NCBI GenBank assembly: GCA_026122225.1
Contig: JANEZZ010000802.1
Location: 124,001-188,000 of the forward strand
Origin: Heloderma charlesbogerti
Lineage: Eukaryota > Chordata > Lepidosauria > Squamata > Helodermatidae
DNA length: 64,000 nucleotides
Reading direction: 5' to 3'
The translations under genes and the position numbers were made by a program. How positions within the stretch are numbered: position 1 is the stretch's first letter; every line of letters starts with the position of its first letter. Below the pieces are notes generated by a model. That model was not told the DNA's origin. It ran no database searches and worked only from the letters and a program-made list of their open reading frames with translations. This document shows, piece after piece, positions 19,173 through 30,213 of this stretch.

Positions 19173-20580
19173 GATCCACAGCCATAGGTCTGTTTGTACT
19201 CGATATGTTCCGTATAGGCCATAACTTATATGCATGGTTATTGTTATCTGGTAAACCAGTGGTTGCCAGCCTTTTTGGCAAATATCCCACAAATCATGTC
19301 CAAAGGATAAGATAGTGCCACTCCAGTGTATATAACAATACACATCCGGTCCCCACCCTCACCCAAAATACAGAGAGACAAGGGAGCGGGAAGCATGAGC
19401 ACAGCATGTTGGAGAGGCATATGAGAGCCTTTCTATGCTGTAATCAAACACATAGACCTTTCCAGAATTGCCACAACTCATTTGCTAGCTGTGCTACATG
19501 TGTGCTAATAAAAAGTAAATTTGAATGGAGATTAATAGAAGCTGTGGGTGAAATCAGTCTATTAAAGAGGCATCAAACTAACACACAGCCTCCTACCTCA
19601 AAGAGCCAGTCTCTCTCTCTCTCTCTCTCTGGATCAGCCACATACTGGGTATTTTTCCCCCAGTGGTAAGAAGGCCATTGGCATTGTTGGCTGCAGGTTT
19701 TGGAGGGCCTTTGGGCAAGGCTCCCTCAATGAATCCTAGAACAGTAGGGTTGGAAGGGGCCTATAAGACCATCAGGTCCAACCCCCAATAGTACCCTTTC
19801 CTCAGTGAGTCTCACTGCCATTGTCACCAGCTGCTATTGCATTTCCTCCTCTTTCTCATCACTGTTACTGCTTGCTTGCTTGCTTGACAGACAGAGAGCC
19901 AGTAGGCAGTGGCATTTGCTGCTGCTCTTTCTCATCACCTCTGTCGTCTGAGCCACGCAGGTTGCAAGGGTGAAGAGGAGGAGCAACTCCTGGGGGCTCT
20001 TGTCAGTGGACCCCTGCTGGAGTGTGGGCTCTCTGCAGGTACCCTACCATACCTACCCTTGACCCCAGCCCTAGATTAGTCCATCTTCCTGAGTATTGGC
20101 TACAGTAGCGTAGTGGCACATTCAGAAGTGCAGGGTCCCTTCATGACAGTCACAGCCACACCCCCTCACAGCCATGCCCCCTTCTAAGACTGTACAACCT
20201 CCTAAGATATACAGCCTTCAACTGGGATCCAAAAACAGTGCAGCTGAGAGTAAGGCAGGGGTATTTCAGTCGGACGTCTGAGAAAAAATGCAGGGGTGTT
20301 AAAATCTTTTTCACTCACTCACTCAAACACAAACATTTTAGGTTTTCAAAATATGATACTCTGTAGAAGCTCTCTCAACTCAGCCCTCATGGGCAGATCC
20401 CTTCTCATTTAAACAGCCGCCTTGCACACTCACTTAGCACCCCAACATTACCCGTTAGCCTTCCCTAAGCTCCTTCATTATATCTCTCCCCTCTCCCTCC
20501 AACAGAAATATCCACACACCCAGCTGGACTGAACTACACACATACACACCACACACAGGCACACGCACACACACATTGCT
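19173..20580. other. Intergenic with simple repeats and a short CR1 tail
   Basis: There is a (CT)n run at about 19610-19632, GCTTGCTT repeats near 19872, and CA-rich sequence at 20535-20576. No gene is recognised. Confidence 0.5.
19737..19790 (-). mobile_element. CR1 3'-end fragment, minus
   Basis: AGTAGGGTTGGAAGGGGCCT, then AGACCATCAGGTCCAACCCC, is the reverse complement of the CR1 3' terminus at 18015-18060. Confidence 0.75.
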
Positions 20581-22855
20581 GTAGTGGTAAATTTGGAAAT
20601 GCAGGAGCTCATTGTGACAGTCCCCAAGGGCAGTCCAAAACTTTCAGGCAGCTCTGTCGATCCATATCAACAAACCAGTTCTAAGAGTTTTTCTCTCCAC
20701 CAGGTCTTAATTGCTCGTTCCAGACCAAGTCATCCCAAATACTTTGAATTCCAACATGGAACAATATATTGTTGGTTGGAAGATTCATTCCCCCCACAGC
20801 TACAGGGAGGATCTCAGCTAAGCACAGAGGGAACAGGAAATTCTGAGGGGGGTGGCAGATGACATCAGAGTCCCTGCTAATGAAAAAGTGCCGGGGCTGT
20901 GTCCCTGTGAATCCTGCCTCCACTACACCACTGATTGGCTACACTGACTAGATGCAGCTTTCCAGCTGTGATTTTTGGCACTACTTCCTCAAATCCTTCA
21001 ATCAGTTGGGGGGGAGCACCTGTCCATTGTGACCAGTCCTGCCTGCCTTGTTGGGGAATGATTAACGGTTTGGGAGGGGGGACTGAACCTTTTCCTTTAT
21101 GAGTTGTGGAGTGATGTCCCACCAAATGCTGACCTCCTGGTTCCACTATGTGTTTTGAGGTGGGTGAAATGGCTGAGAAATGGTTCTTGTCAGTTTGGTA
21201 CAGTTGTACCACTAGGGATGGGAGAACCAGGGATGCTTGCACTTGCTGACATTCTCTGAACCTTACTTCAAAGTTCAGCTTGCTTTCACTCTCGTTGGGG
21301 GGGGTGTGTGTTGGCTCATTCAAATGGGAGAACTGCATATTTTTCAAAAGTGTGCACTTTCCCCCATTGACTAAGTGTGAAAATGCAAATTTTTAAAAAT
21401 GCCCACTTTTTAAAATGCCCACTTTAAATTGAGCATTTTAAAAGCTGTGTATTTTAAAGTTGTGCATTTTAAGTGCATTTCTTGATGTGTGCATTTCTAA
21501 AAGTGTGTATTTTTAAAGTGCACATTTTGTGAATGTAAATTCAGTTTCAGAAATTTGACAACATGCGCTCCCATTCCTGTTGGCGATAGTGAACTGTGTA
21601 TTTCAAGTGATTTCCAAGCTGAAATTAAATTCTTGTACATCCCTATGCACCACAGTATTTTTTGCAGAATTATTGGCAAGCCTTGTATGATCTCCACTCC
21701 AGCCCCCAGAGTCCCCTTGGATATGTTCATGCAGCACTAAGATCTCTATTAGTGTATAGATATTTACTTCAGTGTTATGACCAGCCTTATCCTGGATGCC
21801 AGTATAATCCTTTAAGAATGTACTCCTTTAAAAATAATAAATTTCAGGAAAGGAAAGAGTATGAAAGAACACATCACCACTGGAAAACAAAGAGGAAGCT
21901 AAAAGGACAGGTTTGGTTTGAGTCACTGTGTTGTTTTTCCTTGCTTTGTTCTATACGTATGAGAAAAGGTTACTATGGTTTTGTCTACAGGGACAAGAGG
22001 AGAGAGCAAACTATTTGTTTCCATGTCAATTAATCTATGCTTAAGAATGAGAATTAAGCTACACCCACTTTTTCACATGGTAAGGATCTCTTTCTTTAGC
22101 TTCATTATTGTAAAATTATATTTCAAATGTGACCTTCCACCTTAGGCTAGCAGTGCGTTTCGAAGAATGCTGATGTAGATCAATTTATTCAGCATTTTAA
22201 ATACAAAACCTTGACAGTTGGAAGAGGTTAGGATTGCAACTATAGTATTTAGAGACCTTGTCTGAAATGCATGTAAGTTTTTAAAAAGTGGATACAGAAA
22301 TAAGACAATAAACTGAATAGAAGCATTGTCCTTCAGTGAAGTAATGACCGCAAACAGAATCTATACAAATAGTAGAAGCAGGATTCTGTTTATCCTTAAG
22401 AAAAGCATTTTATTATAGTTGAATTAAGCACGTATCTTTCTGTATAATTCCAGAAATGTCCTAGGAAGTACATGCAATGCTTATCTCAATATGATTTGTA
22501 TAAACAAGTTACTGAGTTAGTCACTCCATCTACACATCTGCCTGTACATATCCCTCTTTCTAGCCCAGCCATACAAATCAAGTGGGTTTTTATGGAATAA
22601 AATATACTGTCACACAATATGCTTTAGTTACAAGCCTTGCATGATAAACCTCAAGATCTTTGATGCATGTAAAAGAATTAAGATACCTTTCCATGACACA
22701 AGAGGATAGATACATTTGAAAATCCTAACCAGTGGGTATAAGCGTGACATTTCTGTTTTATGGTTTTTGTATATAATTTGTATTCTCTCTTGTGCTGCAA
22801 AACTACAATCAGGGCTGAGAAGTCTTTAGACATTTCTGTGACTAAACATGCATAG
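20581..22855. other. Intergenic; AT-rich degenerate tandem repeat at 21370-21540
   Basis: No gene. From 21370 to 21540 words such as TGTGCATTTTAAAAG and TGCCCACTTTTTAAAA recur every 15-25 bp in drifting form, a diverged tandem array. The flanks look unique. Confidence 0.5.
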
Positions 22856-22860
22856 GGTTG

Positions 22861-22965
22861 TGACCTTAAAGACTAACAAATTTATCATAGCACAAGCTTT
22901 TATGGGCCATAGTCCATGGAAACGTACGCCATAATAAAAGTGTTAGTCTTTAAGGTGCCACAACA
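22861..22965. repeat. Foldback element, GTTAGTCTTTAAGGTGCC family
   Basis: ACCTTAAAGACTAACAAATT on the left is complementary to TGTTAGTCTTTAAGGTGCC on the right, and the inner parts (AAGCTTTTATGGGCCATAGT) also pair partly. It is a near-palindromic miniature element. A half copy in the same family is at about 23835-23985. Confidence 0.65.
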
Positions 22966-24199
22966 CTCTTTGTTGTTTTTGTATAAATTAATCTTGATTG
23001 ATATAACACAGCCTGAACAGCCAGTGTAGAGTTGGCTGTAATTAGCTGTAATGGTGAAATAAACTTCTTCTGTATTGCTTTAAGATTAGTGAGCATTTGG
23101 GTTTTGCTTGACTAAAGAATATAATCTACCTGCCATACCGGCTCAGCCCTGCTGTGACTGGGCCTCTTATATCTGTTTAGAAACTTTTGTCTGGTGGTGG
23201 AATCGGATCTGCAGCTTTGACAGGTCAACTTAGCACTAGCAGCAGTTTTAATTAAATATCGAATGAGACACAGGATATGATTATGAGTGCTGTGGAAAAG
23301 TAATTACAATCTATCCCACTTAAAAAGGGATTTTAAATCTGAAATGATGGATGTTGGCACCACCTAATTATCACTCCTTGTAAAACAAGAATAAGGTGTT
23401 GTCTGAAGTTAGCCCTGACTTTTAATCCTTCCTCTATGTTGCCGTGGTTGAACCCAAATACATATTGAACATTCACACTCAGTTAGAAAGGAACCTCCTG
23501 CAACTAGAGAAGATGCCCCAAATCCAAGTAGGACAAGCTGAACATGGGCACAAGTAGGCCTGGAGAGCAGATGTCAACCCCTTGAGATACAAGCTTCTGG
23601 CATAAAAAGTTAAAAGATAGATTTATTAAGGGGATCAGAAATTTACAGGTATTTGAAAGATAGGCCAATAAAAACAAACTGTTTCAAGAAGCAAACTCCA
23701 AAAACCAGCATGGCCAATGGTTAGAGACGATGGGAGCTGTAGTCCAACACATCTGGAAGACATCAGGTTGTGGGAGGCTGTACTGGCTAGTAGGCACACA
23801 GTATGTGTCACAAAGAAAATAGTATAAAAATTCTTAGTCCACCTTAAAAAAACCCTTTCTATTATATCTCCATCACATGAGCACCTTCATCGTTTCATTA
23901 AAATTCATCAGCTTCTGATGAAGTGGGCACTAGATCCCAAAGGCTCATGCCATAATAAATGTGTTAGTCCTTAAAATGCTGCAAGGCTCTTTTTTATTTT
24001 GACAGAATGATTCATTTTTGGGGATAGGGTGCCTACTAAACTGGCCACTCATGCATCTGTCCTTGAACACCTCTCCCCACCCACTTTTGCCATTGCAATC
24101 ACATAGCTGTGCTAATGCAGCTGGGTTGGCAGAGTTGCACAATATAAATATGTCACACTGGCAGCTTGGGGTTTCTTCATGGGCATAAGGTACTGACTT
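22966..24199. other. Intergenic with foldback fragments
   Basis: About 23705-23775 is a half copy of the foldback family at 48559 (GGAGCTGTAGTCCAACACAT). About 23835-23985 is a half copy of the family at 22861 (GCCATAATAAATGTGTTAGT). No gene recognised. Confidence 0.5.
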
Positions 24200-24508
24200 C
24201 CAGTCTGTTTCCAGGCTCAATCCAAAGTGCCGGTATTAACTTTAGAGGCCTAAATGGCTTAGGGCCAGGTTACCTGAAGGATTGTCTCCCCATATATACC
24301 TGCCCAGACCTTAAGGTCATCTTCTGAGGCTCTCCTCTGGGTCCCCCAACCAAATAAGGTGAGATGGGAGGCCAATAAGGAGGGCCTTTTCAGTGGTGGC
24401 TCCCCAGTTTGGAATCTCCCCTCCCAAGAGGCTTGCCTGGCACCTAGGTTGTGGTCTTTTCAGTGCCAGGAGAAGATCTGTTTATTTTCCCAAGCTTTTT
24501 AGTCACTC
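24200..24508 (+). mobile_element. L2-like LINE 3' end, plus strand
   Basis: GGCCTAAATGGCTTAGGGCC, then AGGGCCTTTTCAGTGGTGGC and a CTCCCCTCCCAAGAGGCTTG block, is the L2-like 3' region also present at about 34960-35370. Only the 3' end is kept. Confidence 0.65.
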
Positions 24509-24530
24509 AGTTAAAAAAAAAAAAGTGGTA

Positions 24531-24627
24531 GGGTGCAATCCCATGCATGTTTAAACAGAAAAAAATCCTGCTGGCTGGGGGATGCTGGGAATTTTTTTCT
24601 GTCTAAACCTGCATAGGCTTGTACCTC
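24531..24627. repeat. Foldback element, GGGTGCAATCC family, copy A
   Basis: It begins GGGTGCAATCCCATGCATGT and its right arm reads TTTCTGTCTAAACCTGCATA. It is shorter than the other copies because part of the centre is deleted. Its flanks do not form a clear TWA duplication. Confidence 0.65.
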
Positions 24628-25100
24628 TGGGCACAGTCCAATAGGGATGATCCAATGCGTACGGCCATCCAATGCCATCTTGTAGTAAGTAGGCAGGTTC
24701 AGACACAGATTAGTCCAACACCACCCCTCCTGACAAACCCAGCGGTCACATCCTCCACACATTCATCGCTTGTGAGAAGGGACTCCAGGTGTGTACATAT
24801 GCAGAGATTCTCCACGTGAGGGGAGATTCTGGACAAATCAGGGTTCCCTCTGGCATGGAGGACTGCTGGGCACATACGTTGCTATTTGTGTATAGGGAGG
24901 TATCCAGTTAGCGGGAGTCGCTAACAGAATAGCGTCTGTCAGAAGAACGGGGAGGGGGGTGATTTCCTCTCCCCTCTAGCAGCCCCCAATGTGCCCATAA
25001 AATTGCTCCAAAGGAATGGGGGACCCTCCAGAGCAGATTTGGGGGTACTCGGGAGCTTCAGCGGGGAGGAGCGAAGAAAGCTCCATTGTGTGAATTTTAT

Positions 25101-25287
25101 GGGAGGAGCTGTGGCTCAGTGGTATGTCTGCATGCCGGAGGTCCCATGGTCAGTCCTTGGCATCTCGGTAGGGCTGGGAAGAATCCTGCCTGCATCCCTG
25201 GAGAACGGTTGCCCATCAGCGTCGACAGTACTGAGCTGGATGGACCGGGGGCTGACCCAGTATAAGGCAGCTTCCTGCGTTCCCAAG
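25101..25287 (+). mobile_element. tRNA-derived SINE beside the GPCPD1 promoter
   Basis: GAGCTGTGGCTCAGTGGTAT is a tRNA-like A-box region, and a degenerate B box follows near 25147 (GGTCAGTCCTT). The body includes ACTGAGCTGGATGGACCG and ends CAGTATAAGGCAGCTTCCTG. It sits directly at the upstream edge of the CpG island. Confidence 0.75.
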
Positions 25288-25369
25288 TCGACTCACGCGG
25301 CGTCAGGCTTCGCCCACCACGTGATCGGGCTTAGCCCGTGCAACCCTCCTGGCCTGTTCCCTGAATGTG

Positions 25370-26350
25370 TGCGGTGGGGGCATGGGCCGACACTTCCCCG
25401 CCCCCTGAAGTGCTCCTTACTTTGGAGTTCTTCAGGCGACGACCCTGCCAGGAACATTTCCTTTCCCTCCGCGCCCGCCAGCCCGCCGTTGTGATTTTTG
25501 CTGGGCTTGGCAGCGACGCTGAAGAACAGTTTTATGACACCCGGAGGCTTGCGCATTGCCGTGTGCGCGCCGCCGCCACTTTCATTCCCCCTCATACACA
25601 ATCAAGCACCCTGCGCGTCCCTTTCCAGGTAATTCTGTCCCATTACGCCCCGCCCCTGCCGGCTTTCCCAAGGCCGCGCTTTCTAGGAAACCCCGCGCGC
25701 TCCCGCCGCCGCCGCTTTTCTCGGCCGGTCTTTCTCCCCACGCTCCCCTCTCCGCTTCCTCATTGGTCGCGCCCGTCACGTGCCCCTGGTACCCGCTGGA
25801 GTTTCTCTTTCTCTCCGCCCGGCGGCGGCGGCGGCGGCGGCTGCGGCCGGGCGGCTGGAACCGGTTTGGGTCAGGGAGAGGCTCCGTCGTCAGCAAACAG
25901 CAGCGCAGCACCGCGTCTCCTCCTCCTCCTCCTCCTCGCCAACACCGCCGGCGTGAAGAGCCGCCCTTCTCCCAGAGCCCGAGCTTTGCGGGAAGGAAGT
26001 TGCCTGAGAGGGGCGAGAGACCGACTCGCCGCCGCCGCCGCCATCATAATCAATCATCCATCATACGAAACCCTCACAATCCCCCTCCTTGGACAGGTTA
26101 GCCGCAAAGCTGGGGCTGGGACCAAAAAGGGGGCGGCCGTGGGGACGCCGCCAGCGGCGGCAAAGCTAAGGGGGCAAGCCGCGGAAAGAGGGCTCCTTTG
26201 CGTGCGGCTGTTCAGCGGCTGTTTTGTCCTCTGCCTGCATTCACGAGGGATGCTGCGGCTCCCTCCCGTCCCCCCTGCCCCGATACTGTTCCGGGTTCAT
26301 TTTGTTCCGGGATAATTCCCTTGCTTCCTGCCTGGCAAATTGCTAACGGT
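25370..26350 (+). promoter_or_regulatory. GPCPD1: CpG island, probable GPCPD1 promoter and first exon
   Basis: This is the only sustained GC- and CpG-rich stretch in the window. It has no TATA box at a clear position, but an inverted CCAAT box (CATTGG at 25762) lies close to an E-box CACGTG (25779), a second CACGTG lies at about 25319, and CCCCGCCCC (25650) is an Sp1-type site. A (CGG)n run at about 25821-25840 and CCG repeats at about 26028-26042 are typical of 5' UTRs. Transcription probably starts near 25800-25900 and reads right into the gene; the start itself is inferred from composition. Confidence 0.75.
25850..26093 (+). other. GPCPD1: Probable non-coding exon 1 (5' UTR) of GPCPD1
   Basis: The right end is a candidate donor (CCTTGGACAG|GTTAGC at 26093/26094). 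A second good donor (CTAACG|GTAAGA) is at 26348/26349 and would give a longer exon. The left end is only approximate. The exon must be non-coding, since the GPCPD1 start codon is in the exon at 35442. Open frames inside the island have low-complexity Arg/Pro-rich translations with no domain and are treated as chance. Confidence 0.45.
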
Positions 26351-26526
26351 AAGATTCGAACCCTTTCCTTCACCCTCAGGGTGGGAGACCTTACCTGCCA
26401 CTCCTTAACAAAAGCAAAAAACCCAGCCCTGCTTGGGAGGGCTGAAGTGGTGTGGAAAGTGATTGGGTGTTGGTGTGTGGTTGTGCCACAACGCAAGGGT
26501 GTTTCCGACACCAGGAGCTGCTTGTT

Positions 26527-26640
26527 ACATAGGAAGCTTCCTTCTGTTGAGTTAGACCATTAGTCTGTCTACCTCAGTATTGTCCACTACACTGCCCAAC
26601 AGATCCTCAATATGTTCTCTACCCCTGAGCTATGGCCCCA
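26527..26640 (-). mobile_element. tRNA-derived SINE fragment, minus
   Basis: AGGAAGCTTCCTTCTGTTGA at the left and CTACCCCTGAGCTATGGCCC at the right are the reversed ends of the SINE at 25101-25287, with most of the middle missing. Confidence 0.65.
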
Positions 26641-26654
26641 TTCTCAATAAAATG

Positions 26655-26900
26655 GTTGTTTTGTGGTTATTACATTTTTGTGCTGCCTTTCCTTAAGAAA
26701 GTCACGGTGTTCCCCCCACCCCCAGCCTCAGTTGCTCCTCACAGTTATCTTGCAAGATAGGCTAGGCTGAGAGGTGGTGACTGAGCCCAAGGTCACCCAC
26801 CCAGTGGGTGCCATGACAATGGGGGATTTGAATTGGACTCTCCTTGGTTAAGCTCTTTCCAGTATGCCCATAGTCTTTCACCTTAGGTGGCTCATGATCC
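26655..26900 (-). mobile_element. Old L2/MIR-like fragment, minus
   Basis: CTCACAGTTATCTTGCAAGA, then AGGCTAGGCTGAGAGGTGGT and GCCCAAGGTCACCCACCCAG, is the core common to ancient L2/MIR-type 3' ends. Boundaries are approximate. Confidence 0.5.
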
Positions 26901-26937
26901 TCTTTTCATCCCAACCTGCAGGATGGGAGTTGACTTA

Positions 26938-27051
26938 AGACACAATCCTATGCATATTTAGACAGAAAAAAATCTACAGCTCCCAGCATTCCCCAGCCAG
27001 TCATGGCTGTAGGACTTTTTTTCTTTCTAAACATGCATAGGATTGCGCCCT
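26938..27051. repeat. Foldback element, GGGTGCAATCC family, copy B
   Basis: The left arm (CACAATCCTATGCATATTTA) pairs with the right arm (CTAAACATGCATAGGATTGC). TTA lies directly outside both ends, a 3-bp duplication. The first bases of the left end are mutated. Confidence 0.75.
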
Positions 27052-29340
27052 TAAATTATTTATTGTGTGTGGCCATCTTTCACCTTCTCTCCTTAGAATG
27101 ACCAAATGTTAAAGGAGGATAGCAGGGTTACTGCAATTTCAATAGCTGTGTAGAAGAGGGAATTTCAGCAGATGCAGTTTGCTGTGTGGAGAGAGGAAAT
27201 ATGCGCCAGCGTCTCTACTACACAACTGTCAGAGGCACAGTGCCCTGTCCTCCTTTTCATCTGGCAATTCTTTCTTTCTGTTTGACAAAGGTAAACAACA
27301 GAATTATGTCATTGGTGTAATCCACCAAGGAGAATACAGAATCAGTGTTATCTAGTTCACTGGTCCTCATCTAAACTACATTGGTTCTCTGTTTAGGAGA
27401 GTGCAATTCTGCCAGAAACCTGTAAGGTTCAGTGAGAGAAGCACATTCTGTATGCTGGGGGGGGGGGGATTTATCCTCATTGCCCCTTCAACTTAAAGCT
27501 TTGTAGAGTTACATGGAATAAGGTGCCCCTTCTCTTCCCATTTATAAATCCTTCAGGCTTTTAAAGATGGTGGTCTTCCCTATTTCAAGATCTCATCCCC
27601 CTACACTTGGTGGGTGTGGGGGATGTCCTAACTTGTGTCTAGCCTGTACCATTTCAGACTGCAGGTGGGGACTTGCATGATTGGGTACTTCTCCATGCCA
27701 AAAGAATTCCCTGTACTTTAAAACAAAACAAAACCCTGGCATGTGAGGAAGATGGCTAGCTTAGATCTATTATCTCTGACATGACAATTTTCTGTGTGAC
27801 ATGATGTATATGTAGGAACATTCAACCATGTGAGTGTCCACCTCCAATCTGATGTAGTACAATTCAGACTTTGACCATGTCAGTGAGAGCTAGGCTCTTT
27901 CTCTCCCGCTCCTCCTATTGAGCTTGGTGTGTGTAGCAGATCCAACTTCTTCCTCAACAGTTTGTTGGGTCTTGTCAGGTAGTTCCTTTTTCATTCTAGC
28001 TCTACAGAGTACTATGGGACAGATACTGGGTTAATTCATGGTGTTCCTGGTTGATCTGACCAGTGGTCTGCTCTGCAGAGGAAGAAGGGAAAATAGGTAT
28101 GACGTTGATCTGGCTTTCTTGTTTGCCCTGTACTGCAGAATGTATGGGGAGGATGCCAAGTTCTCATAAGAAGCTGTCATGGAGCTGGGGAAAAGCCAGC
28201 CTAAGAGAAGTACTCTAGTGAAGAGTTTTTAATTATTGCATCTGTTATAGACACGCAGACAGGGTGAGGAGGAAATGTGTTAAAGGTCTTTCCACATTAT
28301 GTAATGTACGTTATGATAAAAAGAGTTTTGTGTTGCTGTAGGCAGCTGATATGGAACAGCTGTCTATCTTGGGAAAAAAGTGACTGTATTAAAGCTCATG
28401 AAGTTGATGCCTGAAGTACGAAGTACCCTTTTGAGCCTTGTTATCCTTAAAAATGTTAGGACAAAAGCTCTTCAGAAGTTAAGGATTAGAAGAATAACAT
28501 TCTTATCAAACTCATTAAAGTGGGGTGTGTTAGATGTTTTCTCTGTATTGTAGGGAAAACAATATTTTGTGTCAGTACATGAGGTAATTAAAAAAAGATT
28601 AATATTACAGTGTTGTACACAAAATCTAGACTTACATTTATATTGATTCTTTTCATTGCCCTTTTGTCAGAGTTCCTTGTAGTACCAGAGGAGCTGATTT
28701 TGTCATATTGCCTTCTTGTATTATTTATGTGAAGCATTTTACCCCAACCTTCACCCTCAAAAGGCTCCCAGAACAACTTACAAAGATCAATAATAAGATG
28801 GTCCCTGTTCTTACAATCTAAAAGACCTAACACAAAAGGAAAATGGGCTGGCATTTATATTTATTTTTTCCAGGGAGCACAGTGCAGCTTACATATGGTT
28901 CCCAACATCAGTAGAATTGTGAAGCTAAAGAGGAAAAGGCCAACTCAAATCTTTCCACACCCAATAGGTGGTGTATAATAGGAGTGGGCAACACACTGCC
29001 CCTGCTGTCCCACAAATTAATTTAAAAATGGGGGGGTGGCATCTATAGTGGCTGCAAACAAGCTAATTTTGACTTTTGGGTGCTCTGTAGCCACTGCTGA
29101 TGCCATGTGGGGGGGGGGGTTTGTGCCCACGCATGTATGTGTGACTTGTGGGGGTGCTGAGAAATGCTCCCTGGACCTTCTGAAGTTGCCCAGCCCGGTA
29201 TATAGAGCCAGGCAAGATGAAGGTCCTGGATTCTCAGTCCAGATTTTGTTTGGATTCTGGTGGGAGGCTCTCTCCTTGATGCCCAATTCATGAGCACCAT
29301 CCAGTGCATCCCTGGGTCCACAGCTCACATACAGAACTGG
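27052..29340. other. GPCPD1 intron 1, no gene seen
   Basis: Intronic sequence with G-runs at 27459-27471 and 29108-29119, and a reversed LINE-tail-like stretch near 28720-28830. At 28980 AGGAGTGGGCAACA resembles a hAT end, but no partner end was found. Confidence 0.5.
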
Positions 29341-29344
29341 TTTT

Positions 29345-30213
29345 AGGCTTCATTTTGATAGGAGGTCTTGTTGTCTTTCTGGTTGCTGCTGCTATAGTCC
29401 AGTTCATCCACCAGTTTTGTGAAGAGCATCTGGAATGTGGAGCCTCACCTCCGGCTCATCTCCAACACGCTATGATGGGTAACGCTCTCTTCGTTATTGT
29501 AGTCCTTTGCCGCCTTGTTGGTGATCAGTGAAAGAGCAAAGGCCCATTGTCCCTGTCACAACTACTACTACTGTAGTGCTGATTCCCACAGCATTCACCT
29601 CCAGCAAGTGCAACAGTTGAGCCTCTGCGATAGATTCAAAGTCGGGGCATTCCAGCCATGACAAAGGAGATGTATCCAAAGTATCTGTCTGACTCCATGG
29701 TCAAACTGTGGATCTTCCTGTTATAAGCATCAGAGAGGACAGGGAAGTGGGGCCCAAACTGCTTCTCACTGGGCCCCAGTAAAGGATTTTGCCTGGCCAA
29801 GCCCAGCAAGTTGATGTAGTCCCAGATAAGCATGAAGTTATCATGCTCTCTGAATCTGCTAAGGCTCCAGTTGCGTTGGTGACCAACAGTGGCTTGATAC
29901 CCAAGAGTTTAAACCCCTGGACTGGGAAGGTGATTTTCCAAAGAGGGGCTCCCTCATGCATGTGGACGTGCCCCTTCTTACAAATGTACAGCTTGCCCTG
30001 CAGTGCCCCAAAGATAAGATGTTCATCATGGTTTGTCACTGTCCTGCATAGAAAATTGGGGATGTCTATGTATCTGAAAGATTCCTGGTTCTTCAAGCTA
30101 TCAGCTAGTGGACCTAGTCCAGAACCACAGATGATGGCAATTCTGAGTCGCTGCCTGTATGAGTTAGCAGCCAGTCTGCTGTGTCTCAACAGTGATCAAA
30201 GCTGAAGTTTTCA
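29345..30213 (-). pseudogene. PNP: Processed pseudogene of purine nucleoside phosphorylase (PNP)
   Basis: On the minus strand, sequence homologous to PNP runs without introns over about 870 bp, the length of the full coding sequence (about 290 codons). From right to left: DTADWLLTHT, IAIICGSGLGPLADSL (the conserved phosphate-binding region near the N-terminus), YIDIPNF, HMHEGAPLWKITFPV, LLVTNATGAL, INLLGLARQNPLLGP, FPVLSDAYNRK, FESIAEAQLLHLLEVNAVG and a C-terminal LVDELD-like end. At least three frameshifts separate these blocks (near 30170, near 29830 and near 29640) and the start codon is not recognisable. PNP normally cleaves purine nucleosides to base and sugar phosphate; this copy cannot. 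It lies antisense in GPCPD1 intron 1. I found no poly-A tract or duplication, so it is probably old. Confidence 0.87.

Noticed and set aside
25365..26315. A 316-codon open frame and overlapping frames across the CpG island
   Set aside because: High GC content removes stop codons by chance. The translations are Arg/Pro/Ser low-complexity without any domain, and the region is better explained as promoter and 5' UTR.
28980..29340. Possible hAT element starting AGGAGTGGGCAACA
   Set aside because: No matching inverted end was found to the right.
29304..29531. Plus-strand open frame rich in Val and Ala
   Set aside because: It is the antisense of the PNP pseudogene C-terminus.
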